Shown here piece after piece: positions 1 through 11,992 of a stretch of DNA of 64,000 nucleotides. A program made the position numbers and the translations under genes. The stretch is from positions 5,217,217-5,281,216 of the forward strand of contig CM053266.1 of the NCBI GenBank assembly GCA_028583415.1. Reading direction: 5' to 3'. The first letter of the stretch is position 1. Every line of letters starts with the position of its first letter. The notes under the pieces are model-generated. The model saw only the letters and a program-made list of their open reading frames with translations, ran no database searches and was not told where the DNA came from. This DNA comes from Protea cynaroides (Eukaryota; Streptophyta; Magnoliopsida; Proteales; Proteaceae).

Positions 1-2598
1 GATATCATCAGTTGAAGATTAAGGATGGTGATATTCCAAAGACAACATTCAGAACAAGATACAGACATTATGAATTTTTAGTCATGTCTTTTGGATTGAC
101 TAACGCACCCACAACTTTTATGGAACTCATGAATTGGGTATTCCATGATATGTTGGATACATCGGTCATCGTGTTTATTGATGATATATTGGTCTTCTCC
201 AAGGACAAGGAAACTCATGTCATAAATCTAAGAGCCGCTCTGTAGCGATTAAGGAAAGAGAAGCTTTATGCCAAGTTTACAATGTGTGAGTTTTGGCTAA
301 ATGAGGTCGCTTTCTTAGGCCATGTTGTATCCGCTGAAGGAATTAAAGTGGATCCTAGTAAGATTGAAGCCATTGTGAAGTGGGAAGCACCTAAGAGTGT
401 TGCCAAAATTAGAAGTTTCCTAGGTTTAGTTGGGTATTATCGATGATTCATGGAAGACTATTTCAGAATTGCCGTACCTCCCATCAGTTTAACTAAGAAA
501 GGAGAAAATTTTGTTTGGACCGACAAATATGAGAAAAGTTTCCAAACATTGAAGACTATATTGATATATGCTCTCATCTTAACTATTCCTATTCCAGGAC
601 AACCATTTACCTTGTACATTGATGCGTCTGGATTGGGTTTAGGATGTGTACTTATGCAAGGAGAATAAGTAGTTGTGTATGCCTCAAGACAACTGAAGAC
701 ACATGAGAAGAACTATCCCACTCATGACTTGGAATTAGCAGCAGTAGTACATGCTGTCAAGATATGGAGAAATTATTTGTACGGAGAGAAATTTTAGATT
801 AAATCAAATCATAAGAGTCTCACTTATCTTTTTAATTAGAAGGAGTTGAACATGAGACAAAAAAGATGGCAGAAATTATTGAAGGATTATGATTGTGATA
901 TCCAGTATCATCCAGGAAAGGCTAATGTAGTTGTTGATGCGTTAAGAAGAAAAAAAATGATAAAATCTCAAGGAGAGATTAACACGACTGCAGCAATGCG
1001 TGTTACGGGAAAAGTATTCCATTACGGTAATGAGCAGTTCGTGATAGATGCACCGGGTGAATTGACCAACCAAGGGTTTATTCATCGGTTTTCAAATATA
1101 TTTGCCACATTGAAGATTGTACCTGATATAATAGATGAAGTGAAGGCCGCTCTTAAATCAGACCCTTATCTGAGAACAGTACAAGAAGACAACGAAAAAG
1201 GTAGGACTATTCCTGAGTTCACCTTGGACGATGAAAAGGTACTAAAGTACAAAGGAAGAGTATGTGTTCCTGAAATGGAAAACTTGGACATTAGACACAG
1301 ACTAATGAAGGAAGCTCACACCACTGCTTATTCGATACATCCTAGAAGTACAAAGATGTATCATGATTTGAAGAAATTATATTGGTGGAGAGGAATGAAA
1401 GAAGATGTAGCTAAATTTGTGTCTCAATGCCTAAATTGTCAGAGGGTAAAAGCTAAATGGCAAAGACCTGCAGGACTATTGCAGTTGTTTCCAGAACCAG
1501 CATGGAAATGGGACTGCATCACTATGGACTTTGTCACCAGGCTACCATTGACTCCTCGAGTAGTTGACGCGGTCTGGGTGATTGTAGATCGTCTGACTAA
1601 GACAGCTTGCTTTATAGCTATACGACCATAGTATACCCTAGAGAGCTTAGCCAAGCTATATGTGGATAATATTGTCAGGTTATATGGAGTACCTAAAAGC
1701 ATTGTGTCCGATAGAGACCCTCACTTTACCTCAAAGTTTTGGAAAGGGTTATAGAAGTCTATGGGTACAATGCTGAAATTCAATACTGCATTACATCCTT
1801 AGACAGACGGACAGTCAGAGCATACCATTCAGATTTTAGAAGATATGCTTTAAGCCTGTGTTATTGATTTCAAGGGATCATGGGATGAGAAACTACCATT
1901 GATCGAGTTCGCCTATAACAACAACTATTAGGCTACTATACAGATGTCACCCTATGAAGCACTGTATGGTAGGAAGTGTCGAACTCCTTTGTTTTGGAAT
2001 GAAGTTGGTGAACGGAGTATTGTTGGTCCAGAGTTTGTTGAAGACTAGTCGAGTAGTCGACATCATCAAGGAAAGAGTTAGAATGGCTCAGAATCGTCAG
2101 AAATAGTATGCAGATACTCGATGCCGAGACCTTGAATTTGTCATAGGTGATAAGGTATTCTTGAAAGTATCACCTATGCGAGGTTTAAAACAATTCGGAC
2201 ATAAAGGGAAGCTAAGTCTGAGATATGTCGGGTCATATGAGATTCTAGCTAAACGTGGAAAAGTGACTTCTCAGTTAGCACTACCACCAACTATGTCAAG
2301 TGTGCATGATGTATTTCATATCTCATTATTAAAGAAGTACGTCAGAGCTCCAACATACGTTTTAACAGTAGATCCACCAAATCTAACTGATGATATGACA
2401 TTCGAAGTATCACCAACTGAAATCACTAGCCAAAAGGTTCAACATCTACACAACCGTAACATATACTATGTTAAGGTCACCTGGAGGAGCCAAGATATAG
2501 AAGAGATCACATGGGAAGAACAGAATGCTATGCCGAAGCAATATCCTCACCTTTTCGACTCGAAAGGTATGTACAAATTTCGAGGACAAAATTTTTAA
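1..2598 (+). pseudogene. E1 Ty3/gypsy (Del/Tekay) pol, 3' half: RT, RNase H, integrase, chromodomain
   Basis: Reverse-transcribing polyprotein cut by the window edge, so RT begins part-way. One frame (codons from position 3) carries RT with the catalytic motif FIDD at 174-185, an RNase H with YIDAS near 612, and the integrase HHCC zinc region ending CLNC near 1440. It continues through the integrase core (WDCITMDF near 1507, DRDPHF near 1710), a GPY-like YVGSYEIL near 2235, and a chromodomain (VKVTWRS...EEITWEE) ending at 2598. About eleven in-frame stops break it, at 243, 444, 666, 796, 835, 1629 and later. Against copy B most are CAG to TAG. A 2-nt deletion near 2045 moves the remainder to the next frame. 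No protease or gag is in the window. Clearly dead; lineage inferred from the chromodomain and the attached LTR. Confidence 0.93.
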
Positions 2599-2599
2599 T

Positions 2600-2613
2600 A
2601 AGAGGGGGGGAGT
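2600..2613 (+). promoter_or_regulatory. E1 polypurine tract
   Basis: Purine run with seven or more consecutive G residues, ending directly at the TG that opens the 3' LTR. It lies two bases after the chromodomain stop. It is the expected primer for plus-strand DNA synthesis, and the same arrangement precedes the LTR of copy B. Confidence 0.8.
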
Positions 2614-2979
2614 TGTAAGACCCGTATCGAACTAACCGGTCTTACCACTTTGTACCAGGTCTACCTATCATGGTCGAGCCAAGTGGACCAAGTGCGTGAA
2701 GAAATGACAAGACCAGGTATGAAGTCTAACCCAAAAATAGTCAAATGTGAGAGTAGGGCCGTATTCCTAAACAGGTGTGGTCGACCCCACCTCAAAAGAG
2801 TCCAACCCATGACTTTTTAGTCGTGGAGTCGCATGACTAGAAAAACGTAAGGTCGATGGATTCTGCGACCCTATGTTCGACCATACGATGATAGACATAA
2901 ATCAAAAATTAGGAAACCTTCCTAATTCAAAGGGGATCTTTCCTAAACTCATTGGGACTTATTATGGAGAATTTTCCTC

Positions 2980-2987
2980 TATAAATA
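2980..2987 (+). promoter_or_regulatory. TATA box in E1 LTR
   Basis: TATAAATA in the context CTCTATAAATAAGACATCCC. The same box with near-identical surroundings is in both T1 LTRs of the A/B composite. It probably places the transcription start about 30 bp downstream, setting the U3/R border. Confidence 0.6.
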
Positions 2988-4527
2988 AGACATCCCTTAG
3001 CCTCTTTCACTCCTTTAGAACTCTAATTGAATGTGAGAGCAAGAAAAAGAGAGGGAAGAGAAGAAGAGAAGGAAACTTGAAGAAGAAGACTAAGGAGGAG
3101 GAGGAAGTTCAGAGAATTAAGCTATGAACCTAATTCCTACCTGAATATGAGAGCCTACAATAGTTATGAAGAACTTAGGATTAGGAGAAACCCAAATCAT
3201 CCATCCATGGATGAGTTCTAAGAGATTCCATGGAGGAAATCTTTATGGACAATGAATGATGAATAAATTATAGTTTTGAGCCATAGAACAATCATATAAT
3301 GGACCATGATAGTAAGCCAAAGGATCCAAACATGAAGGGATGGATTTTAGAATGAAAGGTCGACTCAAAACACGTGTGGTCGCACGTAGGGTCGAATGAT
3401 ATCCGACCCTACGAGACCATATGATCGACCACATGCCCATGGGAAGTTCCAGGGAGGGTGTGGTCGCACGTAGGGTCGAATGGTATCCGACCCCACCTGC
3501 GACCCTACACCCTGGGGTCGCAGAAACTGCTAACCTAGCTGCTACCCTACCTGCGACCCTATAGGTTCTGTTAGTTTAAATATGTTGGAACTAATTCTAA
3601 TTAAAATCTATCGATTTGTTAGGTCTTTCCAGTGGTTTAAAAGTGAATTATAAAACTTGAACGAGGATCTCTTAGCAATCAAAGGTGAGGGAACAAGACC
3701 TAAACTAATTTGTTAATAATAAACTATTTTCATTTATTGAGTCCAACACCATGAATGATTCTATGCTTGTATGCTTGTAATGCGCATATCACATGTCATC
3801 CACTATTCTTGTTATTACTCTTCATGCATATTTAATTCTATTTATTTATAACATGATGATGATGATGGGGCTAGGAATAGGCATGTGAACTTATGTGTGT
3901 GGTTAGTGTACTTGGTGCGAGTGGAGCATCAGGGGGAGGACGTAACACTGTGGTTCATCCTAGTCACCAAACTCTAGCTCTATCTCTACTCAAGTCTTGT
4001 CCACTGACATCGTCGTATCGTCATTACCTTAGCAGAACTATTACGTCGTAGGGCATTAGGGGAGGTGGTCTCGGATTGTGTAGTCTCTGACTCTGTCGGG
4101 GGGCCTTAGCTCTATCTCTATGGACGTATTGAGGGATGCTGGAGTGAGGCCTTGGATACACTGTTTGACATTAGAATTGGTTAGTTGTGAGTCCAGTTTG
4201 CAAGCCCTCGCCAACAGGGACTTACATGTTGTTATGGGTAGAGCATCAGGGGAAGTGTGATGCGGTGCGGTCCTAAGCACTTTAGCTCTTTCTCTATTCC
4301 ATGGTGGGTGCATGTGGTGGCGGCAATGGTGTTTGATCCATTAGGTGGTTCCACACATTCGTTTATAGAGGTTCGGCGACCACCTATCCTTTTTATTGGA
4401 TAATGCAAACTTATAAACCAGACCAAAGTTATGAATTGAATGCATGCATCTGTTAGTTGCATTGTTTGATTTGTTCACTGAGCCGTGATGTGTGCTCACC
4501 CTATTCGAATTCAAATATTTTTTTTTA

Positions 4528-4674
4528 GTTGATGATGCAGGTATGACAATGGAAGATTATATGAATACTCCAACATACAGGCATAAGGCGGCAATGGAGG
4601 CAGAAGTGATGATGGAGTCACATGATTCATCATGCGAGTACAACTCCTGTGTTTTTTTATTAGATTTTGTTTAA
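4528..4674 (+). CDS. LTR-borne short conserved open frame, E1 copy
   Basis: Frame of 48 codons plus stop starting just after a T-tract and AG, reading VDDAGMTMEDYMNTPTY then RHKAAMEAEV and SCEYNSCVF near the end. The other T1 copies have the same layout and 44 codons. Here the stop is read through by a change after CVF, and the first Cys pair is CEY instead of CEC. There is no fixed upstream ATG in all copies. If translated, it would start at the internal ATG of TMEDYM or be joined by splicing at the AG. Function unknown. The alternative is that the DNA is conserved for splicing or packaging, not for protein. Confidence 0.4.
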   Translation, partial: VDDAGMTMEDYMNTPTYRHKAAMEAEVMMESHDSSCEYNSCVFLLDFV

Positions 4675-4945
4675 GTTATACAGACAATGTAATTGATTTA
4701 ATTTTTATAATTTATGTCATAGTCCTTTTTGAAGATAATTCGATAATTTATTTACTTTATCACAGTTAGACTCTCAGTTCATTTAATATTAAAGACTTCT
4801 GCTATCGTGTATTTATTCTGATTTTTGGTTGTAGATGTGTATGGTTTAAGAAAATGAACATAGCCTATTTGAGATCCTGGTTGAACCATTAGTTTATTAG
4901 CTGTTCATCACTCCATTCTGAATAGTGCAGAATTGGGGTGTGACA

Positions 4946-5638
4946 TGGTTGTTTACCTCTTTTGTGCTCCAATTTGATTATCATTATTTAGCATCTGCTC
5001 AAATGAGTTTTCATTACCCATTCTCGACTCAGATAGTGGTGTGGTCAAGTTGCAACCTCTTTTTAATGCTCAGTGGGCAATGGATTAGCGTGGGGTGGAT
5101 CTCACTCTGAGTCTCACGTTACCTAGGAGTATAGCTTTATCTTCTTTTATAGTTACTCTCATTTTTGGTGTATGGCCATTATTCTCCTATCTTTGTTGGA
5201 TTTAACCCGAGACCTTTTCCTTTAACTCTACAGGGATTTAGGCATTACTAGCCATTTTTCTTTTTCCTCTATTATACATCGAGTTTCACATCTTTTGAGT
5301 ACCAACTCGGTATTTTAATTTTCTGCTTTATAGATGCTCCCTTCTTGCTACTGTACTATATCCTTTGTATAATTAGACAACTGCCTGACTTATAGATCGT
5401 ACCCTATATTATTGGTTTATCTGGATACATTTATATATTCTTTTTTATGTCAGTGTATACATATGGTTCCACCTTTTACATGTACATTATTGTACTGTTT
5501 AACTTTTGCCTCAACCAACAAAGGTGCTTATGGTGTGTTTGTATTAAAGCTTTTAAGTTTATCCTAACTCAGTTCATAGACACAATTGTGAATGTATTCG
5601 GGTTTGATTGACAAACCCTAAGAGCTCTAATACCAAGT
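4946..5638 (-). mobile_element. T1b internal leader fragment (minus strand)
   Basis: Sequence between the end of the E1 LTR and the T1b LTR. On the minus strand it would be the 5' leader just inside T1b. I find no gag or pol homology and no long open frame in it. It is cut on the left by the E1 insertion. Confidence 0.55.
5624..5636 (-). promoter_or_regulatory. T1b primer-binding site (tRNA-iMet type)
   Basis: Minus strand reads TTGGTATTAGAGC, two bases inside the LTR end. It equals the intact PBS at 14299-14311 except for one C-to-T change. This shows that the LTR to its right is a 5' LTR of a minus-strand element and not a solo LTR. Confidence 0.75.
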
Positions 5639-8127
5639 TGTCACACCCCAATTCTAGACTAACCAATGGTGCGATGAACCGTCATGAGAACCAACAGTTC
5701 AAACCAGGATCTCGTATAGGCTATCCCAACCATGTTAAATCAAAACACATTCCACAATAATAATTAGAGTAAATAAATAAATAGCGGAAGTTTTATTAAT
5801 AATGAACTGAGAGTCTACAGTGATAATTAAATATTTAACAAATTATCTTCAAGTAATCAAAATATAATTAATACTGATTACAAGTATCACAATACGAAAG
5901 TTAACCACTAAGCGTAAGCATAGTGGAAACACTAGCTTGACAAGCCATATTCATCCTCTACGGCTTCCACATCCATAGCCGCTGCATGTCCACACATTGG
6001 CATATACATGTAGTCTTCAACAGTAACACCTGCAGCATCAGAAACTAAAAAGAATTGCACGCGTGAGGGTCAGCTCTCCAACTTGAGCTCAGTAAGTAAA
6101 CAAAATAATGCAACAAACATATACATGCATTCAATTCATATCTTGGGTCTGGTTTATAAGTTTGCAATGTGATATAGAAATGTTAGATGGCCGCCGCACC
6201 TCAATACATGAGTGTATGAATCCGCCTAATGGATCAAACACCATTTCCATCCCACATGCACCCATCATGGAATAGAGATAGAGCTAAAGTGTCTGGATCA
6301 AACACCGCCAATACTTCCCTTGATGCCCTACCCATACCAACACGTAAGCCCCTACTGGCAAGGTCTTGCAACTAGGCTTGCAATTAACCAATCCTAATGC
6401 CAAACAGTGTAACCAATGCCTTTTAACTAATTCTAATTCCAAATAGTGTAACCAAGGCCTCATCCTAGTATCCCTCAATACGTTCTTAAAGATAGAGCTA
6501 AGGCCCCTCGGTAGAGTCAGAGACCATACGGTTCAAGACCACCTCCCTTGATGCCCTACGACATAATACTTCTGCTAAGGTAATGGTGATACGATGATTT
6601 TAGTGGGAAAGACTTGAGTAGAGATAGAGCTAGAGTCTGGTGACGAGGTCAAAGACCACCATGCCACGTCCTCACCCTGATGCTCCACTTGCATCCAACA
6701 CACCAACCACACACATACATTCACATGCCTATTCTTAGCATCATCATCATCAGTATGTTATGAATAAACAGAATTAATATGCATAAACAGTAATAGCAGG
6801 AATACTAGATGATATGTGAGATGCACATTACAAACATATAAGCATAGAATCAATCATGGTAGTGGACTCAATAAATAAAACAGCTTGTTATTAGCCAATT
6901 AGTTTAGGTCATGTTCCCTTACCTTTGATCGATGTTTGTTCCTCTCCCAAGATTTGGAAGTCACTTTGAATCTATTAGGAACCTAAACAATTAATGCATT
7001 TAAGTTAGGGTTCAAGTTTACCAAGATACAGTAGTCAAAAACCTTGTTTGGTCTCAAAATATACTTGTTGTTATCGTGTGGTCGTACGTGTGGTCGAACC
7101 AGTGGTCACAATATATGAAACCACACCTGTGTGGTCGAATGATGTGGTCACATTTTATGTGACCGCACCATGAAAGCACAACTTTCTTGGGAACTTCTTG
7201 AATTACTGTGGTCGACCCTCTGGTCAACCTGTGGTCCACCACAGGCTGCGACCACATGATGTTTGGTCAATTTTTCATCTCAATCCGAATTCTTCTTGAG
7301 TCAATTCCTCGGCTCATCACTTAGGTTCATCCTATGGTTATCCTATGGCCATTATGTACAGTTTTCCATTATCAATTATTCCTAACCTATTTTCCCATGG
7401 ATTTTCTTATAAATTCCATAACCAAAATCATTACATTAGATTTAACACATCAATCTTGAAAAGAACCTATTCTATCTGATCTACCCCATATAGTCAAGTC
7501 CGTACCTTAAGCTTGCTGTAGAGAGATAGAACTTTTCTCTACAAAACCTTCCTCTCCAAGATTCTTCTCCAAATCTACTTCTTCTCCTTCTCTTCCTTTC
7601 TCTTTTTCTCTTAGGTTTAGGGTTTCAATTTGAGTTCTAAAAGAGTGAGAGAGGCTAAGGAACGTCCCTTATGTAGAGGAAAAACTCCATATAGAGTCAC
7701 ACTTTAATTAGGAAAGAGCCCCCCCCTCAAATTATGAAAGTTTCCTAAACATGGAGTCTGTTCAGTATTGTGTGGTCACACGTGGGGTCGCAGAATCCGT
7801 CGACCACATGTCCAAAAAATGCATCGACACGTCGTGTGGTCTCATGTGTGGTCGACCACACCCCTTAAAACTGCTACCACACAACCAAAATTTTTTGGTT
7901 TTTAATTTTTGACTGGTTGCTTCCACACGATCTTAAATAGTCAACCACACCAACTAAATTTGACTCGTTGCTTACCTTATCTTGTGGTTTCTTCATACAA
8001 TTGGTTCACTTGAGCCGATTATGATGGGAAGACATACAATCACGTGATTCTGGTGTAACGAAAAAAATAGCCGGTCACGACAAGAGAATGTAAGGTTAGA
8101 CTGGATTCGTGGCATGGGGGTCTTACA
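5639..8127 (-). mobile_element. T1b 5' LTR, minus strand
   Basis: Minus strand begins TGTAAGACCCCCATGCCAC and ends TAGAATTGGGGTGTGACA; 2489 bp. The ends and the U5 half resemble the T1 family, but the U3 half is quite different, so I treat it as a sister family. It contains the clustered GGTCG/CGACC motifs (about 7070-7260 and 7760-7960), the GCTCACCC block and a short open frame at 5932-6045. It interrupts the T2L LTR on its right at 8127/8128. Confidence 0.85.
5932..6045 (-). CDS. LTR-borne short conserved open frame, T1b copy
   Basis: 37 codons plus stop on the minus strand following TTTTTAG. It reads VSDAAGVTVEDYMYMPM then GHAAAMDVEAVEDEYG and ends LSS. The N-terminal half matches the T1 and T4 copies (DAG-T-EDY, then a -HAAAM- block). 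The Cys-rich tail of those families is missing. Confidence 0.38.
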   Translation of the reverse strand, partial: VSDAAGVTVEDYMYMPMCGHAAAMDVEAVEDEYGLSS

Positions 8128-9506
8128 ACCTACCTCTCATGGATAGTTATGCTTGTCATATATTAGGATTTATTTCTAGACCAATAGTAGTAACCATCAC
8201 TCAAAGATATGTTATGATAAACAAATAGTAAGGATAAATGATAGACAAAGAGTTAATATTTAATTAATATGATTTTGATAAAGATACGAGGAAGCTTAGA
8301 GAGACCTATTCAAATCATGCTGCGGTAGTATTTTTATTTACTTCTCAGTAACGGAATTAGACCCTTGTTTAGATATGATTTTCTATACTGTGATGATTGT
8401 TGTGAGAATGATAACATGTTGTGCTTGATAACTTGCCATCCAATAAACTATATTGTTTGTTCATGCATATGAATTACTCTTGTGTGCCATCAGTGATGCC
8501 CATAGTAGTTTAGAAGCGAGTGGAATGGAATGCTCTTAACCTCTCCATGAAAGGTAATGTTGGTCTTGGTGATTCATGATGTCTGGTTACGTTGGTAAGG
8601 AGAAAGGTAGGTGGAATGGGATTCTTGCACCACCTCTTACTGACATTGCTTTGTATTAACCTATGTTACCTAACCAAGTCACGATGTCCTACGTGGTGAC
8701 TTGGATGGGTTTAGAAGCTTGGAATGGTTATGGTTCAGTAATATAGATTAATTAGGTGAACATGGTTAGTTACACATGAATACCTATATAACTATACCCC
8801 TAGCCAATAGGGGGTTATGTATTGGCATAGGTTCAACAAATGGTGGTATGATAATAGATGCAATGCTCCTTAGTTTTGAAGTAGTGTGAATGGGCTGATG
8901 AGTCGACTAGTGGGATTACCATCCCCTCAAGTGTCACATGGATGAACTTGGGATGAGTCATAGTCAGGAGGGATGTTTGTTGTACCCCACGGAAGGTGAC
9001 ATTCATCTTTTGGGAGTGACCCGTCCAACATGAGGATATTTGTTGTACACTGAGGGAGGCAACATTCATCATGGTAGCCCATGAGTTGGCACATACAGTT
9101 ATCATACCTAACCATCGTTTGTAATTCCATGCATTTTGTGTGTTGCATGTTTAATTCCTTTACTAAGCTCAGTGATTGAGCTTACCCTTGTGTACAAAAA
9201 TATTTTAGATGATGCAGGTGTGACTATCATTGAATACGAAGATACAGATGTCAGTAATGAGGATATCCATAGTTCGGAGTGCGAATATGATGACTTTGAC
9301 TATGCTTAGACACGAATGGAACAATATTATAAACAATTTGATTTAAGTTTTAATCTAAGTTAATGGGGATGTGTTGTCCATGACATAATTTATGTTTTTG
9401 GAGAATACTTTATTTTATTTTAAAGGTACAATGGGTTGGACACTATCTAAATTTATCAAAAATAATTGTTGTTAGCTACTGGTTTGATTCAATTTAAAGT
9501 CTCACA
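8128..9506 (+). mobile_element. T2L LTR, 3' part
   Basis: Matches the second half of the T2R LTR (about 53700-55401) in order: the AATAAACAAATAGTAA segment, the wide GTACCCCTAGCCA(A/T)TAGGGG block, and AAGCTCAGTG.TTGAGCTTACC just before a short open frame. Its 5' part is cut off by T1b at 8127. The end is weak: GTCTCACAGCTTCGAAATC at about 9500 aligns with GTGTGACAGCTTCGGTATC at the T2R LTR/PBS junction, which suggests a decayed LTR end and PBS. The right border is therefore approximate. Confidence 0.7.
9205..9309 (+). CDS. LTR-borne short conserved open frame, T2L copy
   Basis: 34 codons plus stop after TATTTTAG: LDDAGVTIIEYEDTDVSNED, later HSSECEYDDF. Same position in the LTR and same DDAG-T opening as in the other families. 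The tail is acidic, and only CEY remains of the Cys motif. Confidence 0.38.
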   Translation, partial: LDDAGVTIIEYEDTDVSNEDIHSSECEYDDFDYA

Positions 9507-9529
9507 GCTTCGAAATCTCAGGAACCTCA

Positions 9530-10400
9530 GTCTAAGGAACCATCGCTGCTGGCACACTGCCATCATCATCATCTATCAAAGGTGAGGGACTCTCTTACTC
9601 ATATGTAGAATCTTCTACATCCTTTGAATGCCGAGCAAGTGGAGTATCCTCTCAAAAACCTGCCTGAACTGGTGTCAAGCCACTACTACTACTCAAAGAT
9701 GGTGACCTACTCTCAGAAGTAGTTTGGACCACTCTGTGTCAAACTCTCTTGACTGGCTATCGTCTGGGCCGTGCCCTTGCCCGTGGCTCTGGTCGAGGGT
9801 GCGGCTACAACTCGTCATCACTAAGAACGACGTCCTAAAGACCAAGCTTGGCCAATAATTCCCATCCAAAGTTAGAGTGGACTGATATTTCCATGTCATC
9901 GTCCAATGATAGGTTAATCCCCATGTTAAAGAATAGCTGTGTGAGTTACCTACCATAGGGGAAACTTCCAATCCAAGTGTAAAGTGCTATAGTGATCAGC
10001 GTCCTCAAAATTAGGTAGGGAATGCAAATCTATCGCCGCACTATAACGTAATATGCCATGAACTCATAAAAATGCACAATCGCATCCTGGTGTCCACTTC
10101 TGCGTAAAATGTTGTGCTGAATGATGCAACTGTATACGCGAGGGACTGGACGACAATGGCTTTCTCTCAATTCAAGGCCCAACATCATCTGCTCCTTTAT
10201 TTCGAGGCTAGCTCCCACTCATCCACAACTAGAGTTTTGGGCTCCACATAGATAAGTTGTCCCTCTGTAGAGATACCCAAGTGACAAGCAAGACTATGAA
10301 TATCCAAAATCATCTCTCATCCCTTAACCCAACTAAAAATCTACAGAGTAGATGCCACAGTCCATTCTAGAGAATCGAACGTGAAATCTGGGTTAACCTT
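9530..10400 (-). pseudogene. Antisense leader gene of T2L (decayed)
   Basis: Minus-strand frames that together match the antisense protein of A and T2R: an FSWVKG...ILDIHSLACHLGIS region near 10300, RVYSCIIQHNILRRSGHQDA near 10100, and SVHSNFGWELLAKLGL then SDDEL near 9830. Frames change between these blocks and several stops are present. It lies directly inside the T2L LTR, the same place as the copies at 14585-15916 and 56060-57454. The upstream (N-terminal) end is cut by the T3 insertion at 10400/10401. Confidence 0.65.
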
Positions 10401-10719
10401 TGTGGTAACCCGAATACATCCAAGATCACTAAATACAATGATTAAAAATTAAATCCCACAGTCAACACATAAATAACTATAATAATATAAAGGGAAGCAT
10501 TTACTACTGATAAATGCAACTATAATGATAACATATCCCATACTATATATCAATTTATGAATTACAACCATTTGTTCTCCATAAAAATTTCACTATATCG
10601 ATATAAATATAGTCAAAACTGAAAGAGAAAATTTCTTACATCTCCTTTATAGATATCTTCATCTATCAACAAAAAACAATCATAATATCTATAAGGGAAA
10701 ATGTAAGGGGAGGGCTACG

Positions 10720-10854
10720 TCATGCATAGACACAGTCGCTACAGGTGCAGCCCTTCCCGTGCTCTTCACTAACATCATCAGTACTAGTGATCACATTTTC
10801 TAGAGGGGACTCCCTAAAATCAGCGATAGAGAAGTCACCTGCAACAAAATCTAA
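10720..10854 (-). CDS. LTR-borne short conserved open frame, T3 copy
   Basis: 44 codons plus stop on the minus strand after TTTTTTTTAG: LDFVAGDFSIADFRESPL, later SEEHGKGCTCSDCVYA. The middle is unrelated to T1 and T4 by eye. The position in the LTR, the length, the acidic centre and the C-terminal CxCxxC-[VR]-[YF] followed closely by a stop are shared. The T3b copy (about 51550-51607) is cut by T2R before its tail. Confidence 0.42.
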   Translation of the reverse strand, partial: LDFVAGDFSIADFRESPLENVITSTDDVSEEHGKGCTCSDCVYA

Positions 10855-11987
10855 AAAAAAGTGTTTGACACAAGGGGAGCTCACATCCTAGCTCAATGAG
10901 AAATCTAGTATTACATGCGTACAACATATAACATCAAATGATATGAAATGTAATTTATTTTAAAATAGGTCTTAGGTTTGTGTTTCTACATCCTGAGCGA
11001 TGGTAAAGGCTGAATAGACGATCCCGGACCGTTAAACCACTTCTACAAGTAAACTTTCCCTTTCGGGACACCAATTTTTATAGGGCTCACACCTCCTATC
11101 ATAAACCCCACATACGCCAGCTACCGTATACCCATACATCACTGACTCCTCCTAGGGTCACCCAACCATTGGAAGTACGAAGCTTTGCCAGTATCTTGAC
11201 CCTTACTGGAAGGACATAGAAAACAGGGAATGACACCACCTATATCATATATACGCATTTCATTCTGGCTGCCTACCAACAGAAGTCCCTGGGTCACCAC
11301 TCTATTGGATCAGCGTGCCCAACTAGCATGTTAACAAAACCATCATGACTTACACCAGTAGAGATCCCCGGCTTAGTACTCCCATAGATCACCATGTCCG
11401 CACTAGTGAGTTTACATTCCAACATGATCCCTGTACCCACACTCCAATGCATCACACAAACCATCATATATGGTTAATCCTCTTATAATCCAATACGATC
11501 CTTGTGTCTGTACTCCAATGCATTACATGGACCATCATACATGGTTGTATACTTATACATATATAAAGAAGGCTATGCCCTAATAGGGAACTCCTGCTCT
11601 ACTCCCATGGAACACCTGTTCCCACTAGAGCCTAGCACCAACAACATGGCCCATGTATTGTCCTCCCGTCGGCTATACGTCCATCATGCCCAAAAAATCA
11701 TACAAACATTCATAATTGTTACAATGTAATGCATGCTCATAGATAGCAGTAATGAAACATATCATCAAATACAACCTAGGCATGTTACTGAGCAAAGTAC
11801 AATGTTATTAAGAATGCCCTAAGTCTACGAACAAGACCTTTCACCTAATTACACAATAAGTGCAGCAATAATTTAAAGCCAACAAAAGGCTTCAACAATC
11901 GCCGTGTAACCACCTATTTAACATATAAGGATTCAATAGTTCATTGTATAACTTTTAGTTAACATGGACAAGCCTTACATGTCCATA

Positions 11988-11992
11988 CATGG
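11988..11992. repeat. Target-site duplication of the A/B composite (left copy)
   Basis: CATGG here and CGTGG at 29352-29356, differing by one transition at a CpG. Removing 11993-29356 joins T3 LTR sequence in the same register as the uninterrupted T3b copy near 50440-50480 (GTCCATAC...GTCCCAAG). Confidence 0.8.

Larger units (their letters stand above)
2614..4945 (+). mobile_element. E1 3' LTR (T1 family)
   Basis: Starts TGTAAGACCCGTATCGAAC and ends GAATTGGGGTGTGACA, the same ends as the LTRs at 11993 and 27049. Length is 2332 bp. Inside are a TATA box at 2980, a block rich in GGTCG/CGACC motifs at about 3360-3560, a long U5-side stretch, and the short conserved open frame at 4528-4674. The right-hand edge abuts minus-strand leader DNA of T1b, so E1 apparently inserted into T1b. 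Its other LTR lies outside the window, so the target duplication (TGGTT at 4946-4950 on this side) cannot be tested. Confidence 0.9.
10401..11992 (-). mobile_element. T3 3' LTR, part 1 (U5-side, minus strand)
   Basis: Reverse complement matches the plus-strand T3b LTR from about 50440 up to its interruption at 51607, then continues about 400 bp to a CA end at 10401. The A/B composite splits it at 11992/11993 and it resumes at 29352. The two parts sum to about 2.8 kb, as predicted from T3b. Repeated GTACCCACACTCCAATGCAT segments lie at 11430-11560. A left target duplication would be ACCTT (10396-10400); the far end of T3 is outside the window. Confidence 0.82.

Noticed and set aside
7608..7630. 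TTAGGTTTAGGGTTT, telomere-like
   Set aside because: Only one or two units; common in plant leader sequences (telo-box-like), not an array.
8128..10400. T2L and T2R as the two ends of a single T2 element
   Set aside because: In both, the antisense gene lies to the right of the LTR, so both are 5' ends; T2R also carries its own LTR start inside T3b.
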